DNA of 64,000 bases from Cudoniella acicularis (lineage: Eukaryota; Ascomycota; Leotiomycetes; Helotiales; Helotiaceae), in NCBI GenBank assembly GCA_013054445.1, contig JAAMPI010000109.1:1-64000 (forward strand), in the 5' to 3' direction. The notes beneath the pieces are model-generated. The model was not told where the DNA came from and did no database searches. It worked only from the letters and a program-made list of their open reading frames with translations. This document shows, one piece after another, positions 36,242 to 48,066 of the stretch (the stretch's first letter is position 1; every line of letters starts with the position of its first letter). A program made the translations under genes and the position numbers.

Positions 36242-36940
36242 ATGGGTCATCCAGCAGGTCTTCGCGCCGGTACTCGGGTACGTATTCCCTTTAATCTACA
36301 TGTTCCAGTTATCGCTTCTTTGTCTTTATTTCAAGACATTGGGATTCCATTCTCTGCATTCAGACCTTGTTAACTATTTCCAGTATGCATTTTCCAGACG
36401 ATTCCGCGAGAAGGGTATGATCAAGCTATCTACCTATTTACGCCAATATAAGTGAGTTCTCTGGGTTGGAATTGGGCGCGGGGCGGATTCTAATATGTTG
36501 ATAGAGTCGGAGATATCGTTGACATCAAGGCGAACGGTGCTGTGCAGAAGGGGTCAGTCGTGAACACCAAAAGGACTAATTGAATCGTTGAAGCTAATTA
36601 GCAGAAAAGAATGCCGCATAAGGTTTACCACGGAAAGACTGGTGTCGTCTACAACGTTACGAAGTCCGCCGTCGGTGTCATCATCTACAAGAAGGTCAAG
36701 CACCGGTACATCGAGAAGCGCGTCAATCTCCGAGTCGAGCACGTTTCGCTGTCGCGATCGAGAGAGGAATTCGTCCGTCGGGTCAAGGCCAATGCTGAGC
36801 TGAAGAAGAAGTCAAAGGAGGAGGGTACACACGTCCACTTGAAGAGACAACCAGCGATGCCACGGGAGGCGAGAACCATTTCGATGAAGGACAACGTACC
36901 GGAGACCGTCGTACCGATCGCATACGAGACAACTATTTAA
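36242..36940 (+). CDS. rpl21: 60S ribosomal protein L21 (eL21)
   Basis: Four exons (36242-36277, 36384-36451, 36505-36552, 36610-36940) give 160 residues, exactly the usual size. It is a structural component of the large ribosomal subunit. Family signatures: MGHPAGLRAGTR, then YAFSRRFREKGMIKLSTYL, VGDIVDIKANGAVQKGMPHK, YHGKTGVVYNVTKSAVG and PREARTISM. Introns are 106, 53 and 57 bp; the last ends in AAAG|A, chosen because it restores GMPHKVYHG. Divergent from RPS9. Confidence 0.95.
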
Positions 36941-37845
36941 GCGTTCGGGATGTATGGGCTTTACTTGGGTTTCTTTGCGGTTGGGATGACCACGACTCCA
37001 CGAGGTCAGAGGCTTTTAGCGTTGCATAATACATGGTAACTTGTGCATATCTCAAGGAAAATGAGAGCTAAATTCATCGCCAAAATTTTTGACGTGAGTG
37101 ATATTGGTAAAGTGGGTGATGCGGTGACGTTTAGTGAGACTTCCAAGTCTCAAATTTACCACTACAATATATGCGACGGAACCGTTTTTGTCACGCTTAA
37201 GAAGATTTTACCCACTCCTCTTTAGGCCCTCACAGTGTTCCGAGAATGACTGTATCAGATTGGGCTTCTGTTACCTGGACTTCTCTTTTCAAGGCAGCCC
37301 GGCCCAATATGAGCACATTTATCCAACTGATAATTTCGTTACGTTGAGTTCATTGCTTCTACCATCTATATTATTTCCGGAGCTGGAAATATTATAGCAT
37401 GAGAGGAGTCGAGATTTATGAAGGGAAGGATTCTTTGGGAGGTTGAAATACTGGTAAATCTAAGCTTTCAGTTAGAGGCTCTAGTGCCTCTGTCACCCGG
37501 GTAGTCAATATCGGATAGGTACCCCTCAAAGGCACTCGTCACCTCCGATTTTCTTATGTCATTTTCCCAGACTCGAGAGCTACCCGGAAATACTTTCCCC
37601 GCATAGAATTCGCTTGGAGCAGCACCAGTCTGCGTGAATTGCCTTAATACAATCTTCCTATTGCCAATCAATGAATCCAGGCCTCAAATCGCTCAAAAAT
37701 GTTTTACACTCTTATTGATAGGTAACTCCAATTTGAAATCTCTCAACTGGGAAGAATAAGTTTCTGAATTTTCTCGAATCGATAAAAACCTATAGCAGCT
37801 CTATCTAATAGCCTGTATAGGAATCTCCTTTCCTTACTAGTCTTT
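36941..37845. other. Intergenic
   Basis: No gene recognised. Open frames such as 37043-37397 lack family motifs. The stretch leads into the LTR-like repeat copy at 37.85 kb. Confidence 0.4.
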
Positions 37846-38067
37846 GTAATGCCCACGGACCTCCGACGCCATCGCATTACAGGCACGGCGCCTGACCCCT
37901 TATCACGTGTCCTGGTCCGTGCCAGCACTCACATCCTGTATATAGATCCCTTAAGGGGCACCTCTTCCTTCTCTCCTTATCTGAGTTTCTTCGAAAATAC
38001 AGCACTTTCTTGCAAATACGCCCCACATAACGTCAGGGCCCCCGTGCCTTTGCAGAGCTGTAACATT
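37846..38067 (+). repeat. LTR-like dispersed repeat, copy 2
   Basis: Begins TGTAATG and ends CTGTAACA, and contains the TATA-like stretch CTGTATATAGATCCC. From about 37885 onward it closely matches the reverse complement of 4.66-4.84 kb, sharing TTATCACGTGTC, GTTTCTTCG, ATACAGCA, TTGCAAATACG and GTGCCTTTGCAG. The two copies are about 33 kb apart in opposite orientation. No target-site duplication is obvious. Probably an old solo LTR. Confidence 0.5.
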
Positions 38068-38682
38068 AGATAGTAGAGATAATAATAATTGACGATCATT
38101 TTTCTGAGACATAGCTACGAAATACAAGAGGCATTTGTCTTTTGATGTGCTTGGCTATTGACATTCCTGGCACAGTATAAGCCTTACTATATGAATATAT
38201 GAGGCTATTCTGCCGAGTTTAAGCATCATTCATATAAATTTAATTGTTTAGGTAGCATCTCAAAATAGATCCTAAGACAATTAAACCGCCACTATTGTAG
38301 ACATAACCAGGAAATAACGACCATTTCTCCCAAAAAAGAAAAATAATAAAGGTTAAGATCTCTTTTCTTTCCCGAACCCGTCCAATCGGATTACGGAGTA
38401 GACTTTACAGCCAAACCTTACAGCCACGGCTTTTTAATTCGTGTGATGACTGTCACGTTCGCAGAGAAGTTGCGGCTGCCTTCAGCGCCAACGCCACACA
38501 ATTACGTGGGCCCCTCCGCCAAACCGCGCTAAAGGCTCGTCGGCCTCGTCTCCCCCAAGACATCAACTCAAACACTGTATTTTTCTCGATAGCCTTCGAC
38601 TCTTCCCACATTCATTTTGCAACTAGTTGTTACTATCCTGCGTTGTTGCATCAAGTTTATTGCGCGCTGAGCGCCTGTGAAA
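38068..38682. other. Intergenic, SLA2 promoter
   Basis: A moderately AT-rich start gives way to normal composition upstream of SLA2. No gene seen. Confidence 0.4.
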
Positions 38683-41600
38683 ATGGCTCTTACCTACGCC
38701 CCAACGACGCGAAATGTTGACCACACCAAGTAAGTTGCCCTGCAGCTTCCAATTTCTTATCTATGCAGTGCACCGGTTTTATTTTCACTTCAGCAGACTA
38801 ATTTAATAATACTGTAGGTCTGAGGGTGAGCTTGCGATCAACATCCGAAAAGCAACTAGCATCGAAGAGGCGGCGCCGAAACGCAAGCATGTTCGGAGCT
38901 GCATTGTCTACACGTGGGACCACAAGTCCTCGGGGGCCTTCTGGGCTGGTATGAAAGTGTCAGTCCCATCTTTTGTTCAGTTCAGAAATAATGGCAGATG
39001 TGTAAGAGCTTTGAAATTGAGCTTCTATGCCGGAAATCCCGCGAAAATATAACTGGCCGCGTTGATGAAATTACGGAGCACGAGGCTGATGATAATTGAT
39101 CTCAATACAGGCAGCCTATTCTTGCAGATGAAGTGCAAACTTTCAAGGCTCTAATTACGGTCCACAAAATACTACAAGAAGGGCACCCAGCCACTTTGCG
39201 AGAAGCAATGGCAAATCGAAATTGGATCGATAGTCTGAACAGAGGCATGTCGGGGGAGGGTTTGCGAGGATACGGCCCATTGATTAAGGAATACGTGAAC
39301 TTTCTTCTTGCGAAGCTATCTTTCCATAGCCAGCATCCGGATTTCAATGGCACATTCGAATACGAAGAATACATCAGCTTGAAGGGAATTAATGATCCAA
39401 ATGAAGGCTATGAAACGATTTCCGACCTAATGGCCTTACAAGACAGAATTGAACAATTTCAGAAGCTAATCTTCTCGCACTTTCGTGGTGGTGGAAATAA
39501 TGAATGTAGGATATCAGCACTGGTACCACTGGTGCAGGAGAGCTATGGAATCTACAAGTTTATTACCAGCATGCTTCGGGCTATGCATACAAGTAGGCTT
39601 GGGCGCTTTTACTATGCCTTCTATATTCTGACGTTATATAGCTACCGGTGACGACGATGCCCTCGAGCCGCTGAGATCAAGATACGATGCCCAACATTAC
39701 CGTCTTGTCAAGTTCTATTACGAATGCTCCAATCTACGATACCTTACAAGTCTAATCACTGTCCCCAAGCTCCCTCAAGACCCTCCAAGTCTCCTCGCTG
39801 AAGACGAATCCGCCCCTCAATTGCCTCAAAGACCTAGGCAAGAAATTGAAAAACAAATCACACCTCCGCCAGCACCCAAAGCAGAGGAGCCAGATGATAT
39901 TGGAGAATTCTGGAAGAACGAGCAAGCTCGGCAGAATAGAGAGTATGAGGAACAACAAAGGGTACTCGAGGAGCGCCAGGCACAGCAGCTGTACACCCAA
40001 CAGCAGGCAGCTCTCCAAGCCCAGCGAGATTTCGAGGAGCAGCAACGACTATTAGCAGAGCAACAGAGGCGGGAACAAGAAGCTCTCTTAGCTCAACAAT
40101 ACCAACAACAAACTCAAGGTCGTATGGCGCAACTGGAACAAGAGAACTTTGATGCTCGCGCCCAATATGCCCGTGATCAGCTTATGCTTCAGCAGTACGA
40201 TCAAAAGATCAAGGCTCTGGAGGGAGAGCTCAACCAACTCCAGCAAAACTACAGTCAACAGATTGGAAGCAAAGACGACCAGATCAGGGCACTGCAAGAA
40301 CAAGTCAACACGTGGAGAACGAAATACGAAGCTCTTGCCAAGCTATACTCGCAGTTGCGTCACGAGCATCTGGATCTGCTCCAGAAATTCAAGAGTGTGC
40401 AGCTCAAAGCTGCCTCGGCACAAGAAGCGATTGATAAACGAGAGAAACTCGAGCGGGAGATAAAGACGAAGAATCTTGAGCTTGCCGATATGATCCGGGA
40501 AAGAGATCGTGCCTTGCATGACAAGGATCGACTGACTGGCGGAAACCGAGAAGAGTTAGAGAAGCTCAAGCGGGAGTTACGAATGGCTCTTGACCGTGCT
40601 GACAATCTAGAACGCAGTAAGGGCAACGAGCTCTCTTCAATGCTGTCTAAATACAATCGTGAAATGGCAGATCTTGAAGAGGCTCTTCGAAAGAAATCTC
40701 GTGCCCTTGACGAGGTCCACGCCAAGTACAGCGAAGGTGGCTCGGACGCTGAGCGTTTATTGAGGGAGAAGGAAGACGAGCTGGAGGTGTACAAGCAAAG
40801 CTTGGATGATACTCTCCTCAAGCTCAACGAGCTGGAAATGTCCCGAGGCGCTACCGATCAAGCCTTGGATGGAGAGATTGATGCTATGCTTCTGTCAAAC
40901 ATTGGCAAGATTAATGATATTATCGACTCTGTTCTGCAAAGTGGGGTTCAAAGAGTTGATGACGCCCTTTATGAGCTCGACTCTTCCATGCAGGCAGGTA
41001 ATCAGAATGCAACGCCATCTTATGTCCTGTCCCAGATCGAGAAAGCATCTTCCAGTACGACAGAATTCGCAGCCTCGTTTAACAACTTTATTGCGGACGG
41101 CCCCAACAGTAGCCACGCTGAGATCATTCGCACCATCAATGTCTTCTCAAGTTCGATTGCTGATGTTCTCAGCAACACCAAAGGTCTTCAACGACTTGCC
41201 ACGGATGATAAAAAGGCAGATCAACTCATTAATACCGCACGTCAATCTGCACAATCTACTGTTAGGTTCTTCCGCAGCCTTCAAAGCTACCGGTTAGATG
41301 GCATGGAACCCGAACAGAAATTGGAAGTCGTTCTCAACTGCATGAACGAGGTACACATCAATCTGCAGAAGCTCAACAAGCTCGTAGATACATTCGCCCC
41401 GAGCGGCGGCAGGCTGGTCAATAATAAAGGTGACTTGGGTGATCTTGTCGACAATGAGTTGAACAAAGCTGCAGACGCAATCGCCGCCGCCGCAGCCAGG
41501 CTAGCAAAGCTCAAGTCAAAACCCAGAGATGGATTTTCAACATATGAGTTGCGCATTCATGATTCTATCCTGAATGCCGCGATGGCTGTCACGAGTGCCA

Positions 41601-42195
41601 TTGCTAGGCTGATCAAGGCTGCAACCGTCACCCAAAACGAGATTGTGCAGGCTGGCAGAGGCTCAAGTGATAAGACAACGTTCTACAAGAAAAACAACCG
41701 ATGGACCGAAGGCCTGATATCCGCCGCTAAAGCGGTTGCTTCGTCGACAAACACATTGATTGAGAGCGCGGATGGAGTTCTGTCTGGTCGCAACACTCCT
41801 GAACAACTTATCGTTGCTTCCAACAATGTTGCGGCATCTACGGCACAACTTGTCGCAGCAAGCAGAGTCAAGGCAGGCTTCATGAGCAAGAGTCAAGAAT
41901 CTTTGGAGGAGGCCAGCAAAGCAGTGGGAGCAGCATGTCGCTCATTGGTCCGGCAAGTGCAAAGTATGATCAAGGATCGTTCAACGGATGAGGATGGAGT
42001 GGATTACGCAAAGCTGGGCGCCCACGAATTCAAAGTTCGAGAGATGGAACAACAGGTTCGCATGATTTGTCTCTCCGTGAAAGAGTTGATAGCTAACATG
42101 TGTGCAATTAGGTCGAGATTCTCCAGCTGGAGAACAACTTAGCGGCAGCACGGCAGAGATTGGGAGAGATGAGAAAGATATCCTATCAGGAGTAG
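38683..42195 (+). CDS. sla2: SLA2/END4 endocytic actin-clathrin adaptor
   Basis: Five exons (38683-38729, 38818-38958, 39111-39592, 39642-42055, 42112-42195) give 1055 residues, as usual for Sla2/Hip1R. It links clathrin coats and membrane lipid to actin at endocytic sites. The N-terminal ANTH domain is plain (SIEEAAPKRKHVRSCIVYTW, VQPILADEVQTFKALITVH, YEYISLKGINDP-like block). A long Gln/Glu-rich coiled coil occupies about residues 330-620. The C-terminal talin/I-LWEQ (THATCH) domain follows, containing RWTEGLISAAKAVASST. The final short exon supplies VEILQLENNLAAARQRLGEM. It is the conserved left flank of the MAT locus in most filamentous ascomycetes. Confidence 0.95.
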
Positions 42196-44123
42196 GTTTG
42201 ATATCATGGCTGCGGGGATTAGTGTGAATAGTATTGTATCTACGTTATTGAGTCAGTAGGTTGCAGTGGCTTTTCTAAAATGCAAACATATTGCTATGCA
42301 AGGAGATTCGAAAAGTAACGCTGTCCTGTTGGAGGAAAACTACCCCATCTATGTTAATAGGCATGAAGTGACTTTGGCCAGATGTCAAGTGTTATAAAGG
42401 CTTGTCTACAAATTCGAAGTCAGTGCTGACAAACAAAACTGTCTCACCCCTTTCACTAAGTTGAATTACTGTCGAAAGTAGCTGTTGCCCATTTACCCAG
42501 TAATCCTGTTTACCTATGATTTCCCCTCAATTTCACTTTACCCACAGGTCAGCAGAATTTTGAAAGATACTGCCCAGAGATCAGAACTGTACCGGTGCTT
42601 TGCTGCAGCGCAGTTGGATGCAGAGATCTACGCAAAGGAGTACCTGAAAATCACTAATTATGCTAGCACGGCAGCCTTCATTGGCCCCAGAGACTCTACG
42701 AAAAGGGCAGCCATTGGCCGAGTTTCTAGACCAAGGAGTGCGAAATTTACAGGGGAATGCGGGGAGGTCTTGAGCTCCCGCTCAGGAAGCTGCAGCCGTG
42801 TTCTTGGGTGCCAAGGCCCAGGTGAGGGAAGGATTCGGGTACCACCCTGGTTGCATTAGCTTGCAGGCAACGCCAGCTTTATTTTCACGACATGGCAACA
42901 AAGAAAACTTCGTTTCGTGGCGGATGAGAAGAACGAATCGGGGAGTGCTTTTTATGACCTTTGTTAATTGATTCGCTATGGCACACTAGGAAAAAAAGAT
43001 GGCTGCTGGGTACATTCGATCGAGGGCCGCCTGTTCCTCTTCCTCCAATCATACCGAGTAAACCTATGATACCGTCCTTCCGAAACCTTTCCCAAATCGT
43101 GCTACAGGCAGGAAAAGGGGATATTAGCTGTAAGATACAGGCTTGATGCCAAGCAGACCTTGTGGGTTTGATGAAATGCGTGCTGCCGTAACAGCTCAAT
43201 GGATTTTCCGATTTTCCGATTTCCGTAGAGGGATGCATATGCTGACACAAAGATAGCTTCCTCCTAATAAATGTTACCATGCAGGGTGGACTTGAGGTTT
43301 CAAGCTTCGACGCAGGAACCATGTGATTCTAGTAAAGGTCGAGCTAGCTCTCGTTGTCCGGTACTGAGAGAGAAAGTCAGCCAGTATTCATAAACTTGGA
43401 TCGAGTCGACTTACCGTTTGGAGTCATGTAACCTTCCTGAAGACCTCCGTTCTCCAACAGATCACCAAAATTAAGACATTATGTATTTCGGGCAGCATCA
43501 TTGCTACATAGTTGTCTAGCATCTACCACTTGTGGGGATTCAAACAGAGAGCGAAAAGGTATGCAGTGATTTCCTTGCTATGCTCTTTTAGATGAGGCTC
43601 CATGACTTTTAATGCCCATGTTGGGCTCGCTGGTAGCAGCTTTCTGGACGTTTTAAGACACCTGACTCGTTGGCAAATATTTACAGCCAAATCATGATCA
43701 AACATACAACGATTAAAATTATTTTGTACAATCAGGTATGTTACCCCAGAGAGTGGAAAACCTAAACATACACAGTTTCCAATGTCGAAAAGGGAGCGTG
43801 ACCGAGTCAAGTCTATCTTCACCTCGAATTTGGGGAGTAAGCAGCACTAACAACAGTTTTTCTCACTCCTATCAATCCCCACCAGAAAGAGTGATTTTAC
43901 AAGAAAGATATAGTGGCTACCTGCATTCTTTTCTGAGACACAAAACATAGGTTATTCTCGAAGTTTAGCAATTGTAAATGCACTGGTGGCAACTATGCAC
44001 CGGTATTCATTTGATGAAAAAAGTTTTGTCATGTAACGATTGACGCTTATTTGTGAAGCACTGGCGCTGCACTGATGCGCTGCTTTCGCTGCCTAGCAAC
44101 TACAGTTTCGTCAGCAAAGGCAC
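42196..44123. other. Intergenic between SLA2 and MAT idiomorph genes
   Basis: Probably contains the left border of the idiomorph, which cannot be placed from one strain. Two open frames on the minus strand deserve mention. One is 43322-42885 (145 codons with an ATG). The other is 43822-43523 (99 codons, no ATG, ending around MEPHLKEHSKEITAYLF), which looks somewhat protein-like. Neither matches a MAT family I know; I saw no alpha-box. Confidence 0.4.
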
Positions 44124-45237
44124 TCACAAATACGCTTCTAGAAACTCACGCATGAGGCCAATCCCCAATTCTGACAAGTTAGGTAGAACTGGCAGGCGTC
44201 GCACATTTCCGAACACATCCCGCGCATCCTCTTTAGGGACAAAGCTCGCGATGAATGAAATCTCCGTAGGATTCTCGGCACCGATCCATCTGCTGCGCCC
44301 GTCGATGTATCGCATAATTTTTGAAAACATTTCGCACTCATAGAGATATCTTGTGCCAAGCTTCAGCTCATCAACGAATCTCATTATCACGCTGTGGATC
44401 TTGTTAGGCCTATCTCATTTCAAAAAGTCTTGGGAAACCTACTTTCGGATATCTCTACGGATGCTCATTCTCTGGGCCGAAGGTAACCAGGCTATTGGAT
44501 CTTCTCTGCCAAATTTCATGCACAGAAGTGTAGCCTCAAATTTGATGTAGTGGTCTCCAAGTGCTTTCTCAAGGTTGACCAGTCTATCAAATTGCATAAG
44601 GTGCTTCTCCGCGATGCCCTCTAAATCAAACTTTATATCATACTTCACAAGTCCGATGCCACAGTCAGCCTGCGGGGCTTGGATATTATCGTCTTCACCC
44701 TTGCTGACCTTCTCAATGCTGAGTTCGGAGCCTTCATTGTCAATTTTCATGTCCTCGTCATCAATTTCAGCGTCATCGTCGTCGAGCTGGAACTCCTCCG
44801 CAAAGGTGCTCAACTCGGCAAGCCAATTTTGAACAGTTATCTTTCCGCTTTAGGATTTAATCTCTTGGGTTTGCAACAATGTTTTGATCGTATTTGGCGG
44901 TACCATAGTTGTGAAGTCTGGAGATACTCGCGAAATAAATTTTAGTTGTGTATTCGACGAGGTGTTGCTGGCTTGGAAAGAAATTCAAGGACTTATAAGA
45001 TCCCAGAGGGTTGGAGATAGATCGTTCTGGTATTCATTGTGCATAGGTGCGCTTATTTGCTGATTTGCCGGAAATCTCTAGCCGCGAAAAGTGAATCTTG
45101 AGGTGTCTTGATTCGGGAAAGGGGACAAAGAACTTGTGCGGCTCCTCACCTTTGAATCTCGCTTGGCCAAGTCTCTCCTCAATCATCATTGTTGCTCCGA
45201 TCTCTTCAACCTCTGAGCCAAGATTCGCAACAATCAT
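44124..45237 (-). CDS. Putative second MAT1-2 idiomorph gene, structure unsettled
   Basis: The well-supported part is exon 44840-44443, a 51-bp intron with a CTAAC branch site, and exon 44391-44124. It encodes about 222 residues with an acidic stretch after STFAEEFQLDDDDAEID, then YIKFEATLLCMKFGRE and LGTRYLYECEMFSKIM. I recognise no domain. Upstream, the frame starting at ATG 44906 meets an in-frame TAA at 44850-44852, bypassed only if a 63-bp intron directly follows that ATG. Further upstream another frame starts at ATG 45237 (MIVANLGSEVEEIGA), hits TGA near 45034, then stays open to about 44855. A GTGAGG donor near 45150 could skip the stop. The position between SLA2 and MAT1-2-1, opposite strand, matches where some Leotiomycetes carry an extra gene (MAT1-2-4, later called MAT1-2-10). 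Orthology is inferred from position only; the gene may be partly degenerate. Confidence 0.5.
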
Positions 45238-45246
45238 CTCGCCGCA

Positions 45247-46440
45247 ATGTCGACCCCTCAACAACAACAAACAGTTCCAGTCGGACTCGGCTTGGTACGC
45301 ATGACTTCTAACGCCGCAATGCTCTGGGGCCATTTGTCTATGCAACTCAGCGCCGCAAACACTGTCATTACCATGCATAACTGGGAGTTTGCGACCTTCT
45401 CTGACTCTCTAGATCTGAGTTCAGCTTTAACATGCTACAAGTAAGTTTGACTCCTACTTCATCAACTTTTCACACATGCTGAGAGTATGCAGAGAGGTGG
45501 TTCAAGTTGATGGTATGTTTGTTAGAGATGGAGTTCTTCCTCGTGTTTTCCTCGGTCCTGCCGTGTGGTTCAACACTCAAAACGTTGTTCACTACCCCAA
45601 TGGGCTACCTGTACTTCAGCCTTACCCATCGACGGACCCTGGCATTTACAATAGCCCAACTCCTGAAGGAGTCGAGAGAAGCACTGGAGAGACTCGTGAA
45701 GAGGGCAAGAAGAGCAAGATTCCTCGACCTCCAAATGCCTTCATTCTCTATCGCAAGCATCACCATGCCTCCGTCGTCCGACAAAATCCTGGCAAGCACA
45801 ACAATCAAATCTGTAAGTAGAAGAAGCCCCTAGCTTTTTTTCCCCGCAGTACTGACGACTTTTAGCGACTATCATTGGCAGGATGTGGGCTCTTGAGAGT
45901 GCCGAGGTCCTTGCTCTATTCAAAGCCAAGGCGGAGCAAGCAAAGCTGGACCATCTTCAAAAATACCCTGGATACCAATACCAACCACGCAAGCCTTCAG
46001 AGAAGAAGCGCCGTGCCAAGAAGCCTCGAGTCGCTCAAACTGCTAGTGCCATTGCCGCAGAGAAATTCGCCAAGACTCCCCAAGACTCTGGCAAAAACAC
46101 ATTTGTCGAGGCAGAAGGCCATGTCACTCTCACCTTCCCTCTTTCCGAGAAGACTAGCAAGGCTGTTGTCGAACATAACAAGAGTACCAGCCCATTGTCT
46201 GCCGCTGCTCCTTCAGCTACTGGTAGTCAAATCAATATTTCTGCTCATACCGAAGCTACCGATATGTTCGATGTCGCTGCCTTTGGCTACACTGGTCCTC
46301 TCGATTTCACCGACTTCGATAACACCGCTCTTGCCTTGGATGGCGGCCTCGGAGCAACTTTCAGCGCTGATTACTTTGATGACTTGGTCAACATATTCGA
46401 CACTGGTTCTCCATGGGAGAATTCCACTTTCTTTGCTTAA
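45247..46440 (+). CDS. MAT1-2-1: Mating-type protein MAT1-2-1 (HMG box)
   Basis: Three exons (45247-45440, 45493-45812, 45866-46440) give 362 residues. This transcription factor sets the MAT1-2 mating identity and controls pheromone and fertilisation genes in the nucleus. The MATA_HMG box spans about residues 140-214: KIPRPPNAFILYRKHHH, then HNNQIS split by an intron, then IIGRMWALESAEV, ending near YPGYQYQPRKP. The intron falls inside the codon for Ser (T|CG), the conserved position in ascomycete MAT HMG genes. Upstream residues AAMLWGHLSMQLSAANTVIT are also typical of the family. The start at 45247 leaves only 9 bases to an opposing ATG at 45237. A second Met (MTSNAAMLW, 45301) is an alternative start. 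Flanked by SLA2 and APN2. Confidence 0.93.
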
Positions 46441-48066
46441 ATTTTCATGAGAAAACCCCTATGCCGTTACTTCGCATGCATGCCTGCTCATATTTCAGAC
46501 CGCTATTCCTCATGCAAGTCTATGGTACCACGGTCTTCAATTTGTCTCCATCATCAAGGATCGGCTCTCGGCACTAAAATCAGCATTCTATTCTTCATCA
46601 TTTCTGTCTCGGCATTGTCATCACGATACTCCCGTGGGTGGAACTTCAATTTACGACTCAACCCTCTCCAGCATATGAAAATACCCTTCCAACAACATCA
46701 GAACCTGCACCAGACGTAGCCCGCTACTGTTTGCATCTCGCAGTTTCAATATCGCCATCTTTCGACTTGGGGAGCTTGACTTTGGTCTCGCTGCTCGAAG
46801 ACTGGATATCGGAACGGACAGTATTTTACAGCAGTTTTCCTTTTATTCTTGTGCTTTTGTATCGTATTCGTGTTTTTTTTCGTGCTCTTGCTTCTGGCCC
46901 ACGAATCTCGCTGAAGTCAAGCACATTATTGTATTCAGGAAGAAACGGAGGATATCCAAATTGGCGCAACGAGCAAACCAGAGGGGGATTTCAATGGTAT
47001 AGGACCCATTTATTTCTTGTGTCCTTAGGATCTCTCGGTGGAAGGGCGTGTGGTATCAGGGAAAGCAAAGCCGAAATTGGTTTCTTTGGCTCGGCGGCGG
47101 AGAAAACAATCACAATGATCCACTGTATTCATTGTTTTCTTAGTTTAGTAAATGGTTTCTTCGGCATCCGGCAAGCATCATGAGCTGGAGTATGGGGGGA
47201 GGCACTGGTTTCGGCGACGGCTCTCTTGCGCTTTACTCAGATACCCAGAGAGTCAAATAAAATCAATTAAAGCAAAATCATTTTCTTAATAGTGACTGCA
47301 ATGCTTCTAAAAACTAAATCTACAAAGCCTGTGAAGGCTGCGTTGTGGCGTTGTGCACCTATGCTTTCGCCCAATTCTGCTTCCAAAATGCGAAGGTGAA
47401 GTTTGGAGCGCAGAACCTAGCCTTGTTGCCGTGTCAATAGTGAATGCTGCAGTTGCCCGTTTCAGATTTCGTGGGGCCTCGGAATCGTTTGTGTGGGAAA
47501 AGCTCCCACCGCCTTATTTTGAGCTACAAACGGCAAAAAGGCGGTGGCTGGAAACCTAAGGCAGCGGTAGAACAATGCTAGCTAAACTGGAAGGCTGAGG
47601 CGAAAATCCGTTGAATGTTGCTAAGGAAATATGATATTGAATTGGAAAATTGGGAAATGTGCGCAGGGGTCATGTGATTGATATCAGAGGCGACAATGCT
47701 GCAGTCTGGGCTTAAGAGAATGCTGCCGAGCAATGCAGCGAAATACTGCGCTTATATATATCCTTGCTCTTCCGAGCTCTAATACATACATCTTGATATT
47801 GCAATGCAATTCCAATATGTTCCATTTTTGGCTTGCCCCTTTCCTGAGTGCTAAGGCAGATGCTCCTGATCTTGGCATTTGGCCCCAACTCGCCTCACAG
47901 ATATATTTTTCGGGTATCAATTAATGTCGCGATCGTCAGTTCGCGTCTTTAAATTGATAATCAGCATTTCATGTTCTTGAAAGCGATGGAAATCTTCGAT
48001 ACCTTCATGCAGAGGAATTCTCGTGAGCCAGAGCCAAGGGGCTGGGCCCTTCCAAGTGCAGGCCCT
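46441..48066. other. Intergenic between MAT1-2-1 and APN2
   Basis: Includes the 3' UTR of MAT1-2-1. The longest frame (46638-47183, plus) lacks an ATG at its start and has no recognisable motif. The right border of the idiomorph probably lies in this stretch or within the 3' end of APN2. Confidence 0.4.

Noticed and set aside
42885..43322. 145-codon minus frame with ATG between SLA2 and MAT
   Set aside because: Composition and sequence show no domain or coding-like pattern I can support.
46638..47183. 181-codon plus-strand open frame downstream of MAT1-2-1
   Set aside because: No ATG at the start, no recognisable motif, and position in the 3' UTR/intergenic region; treated as chance.
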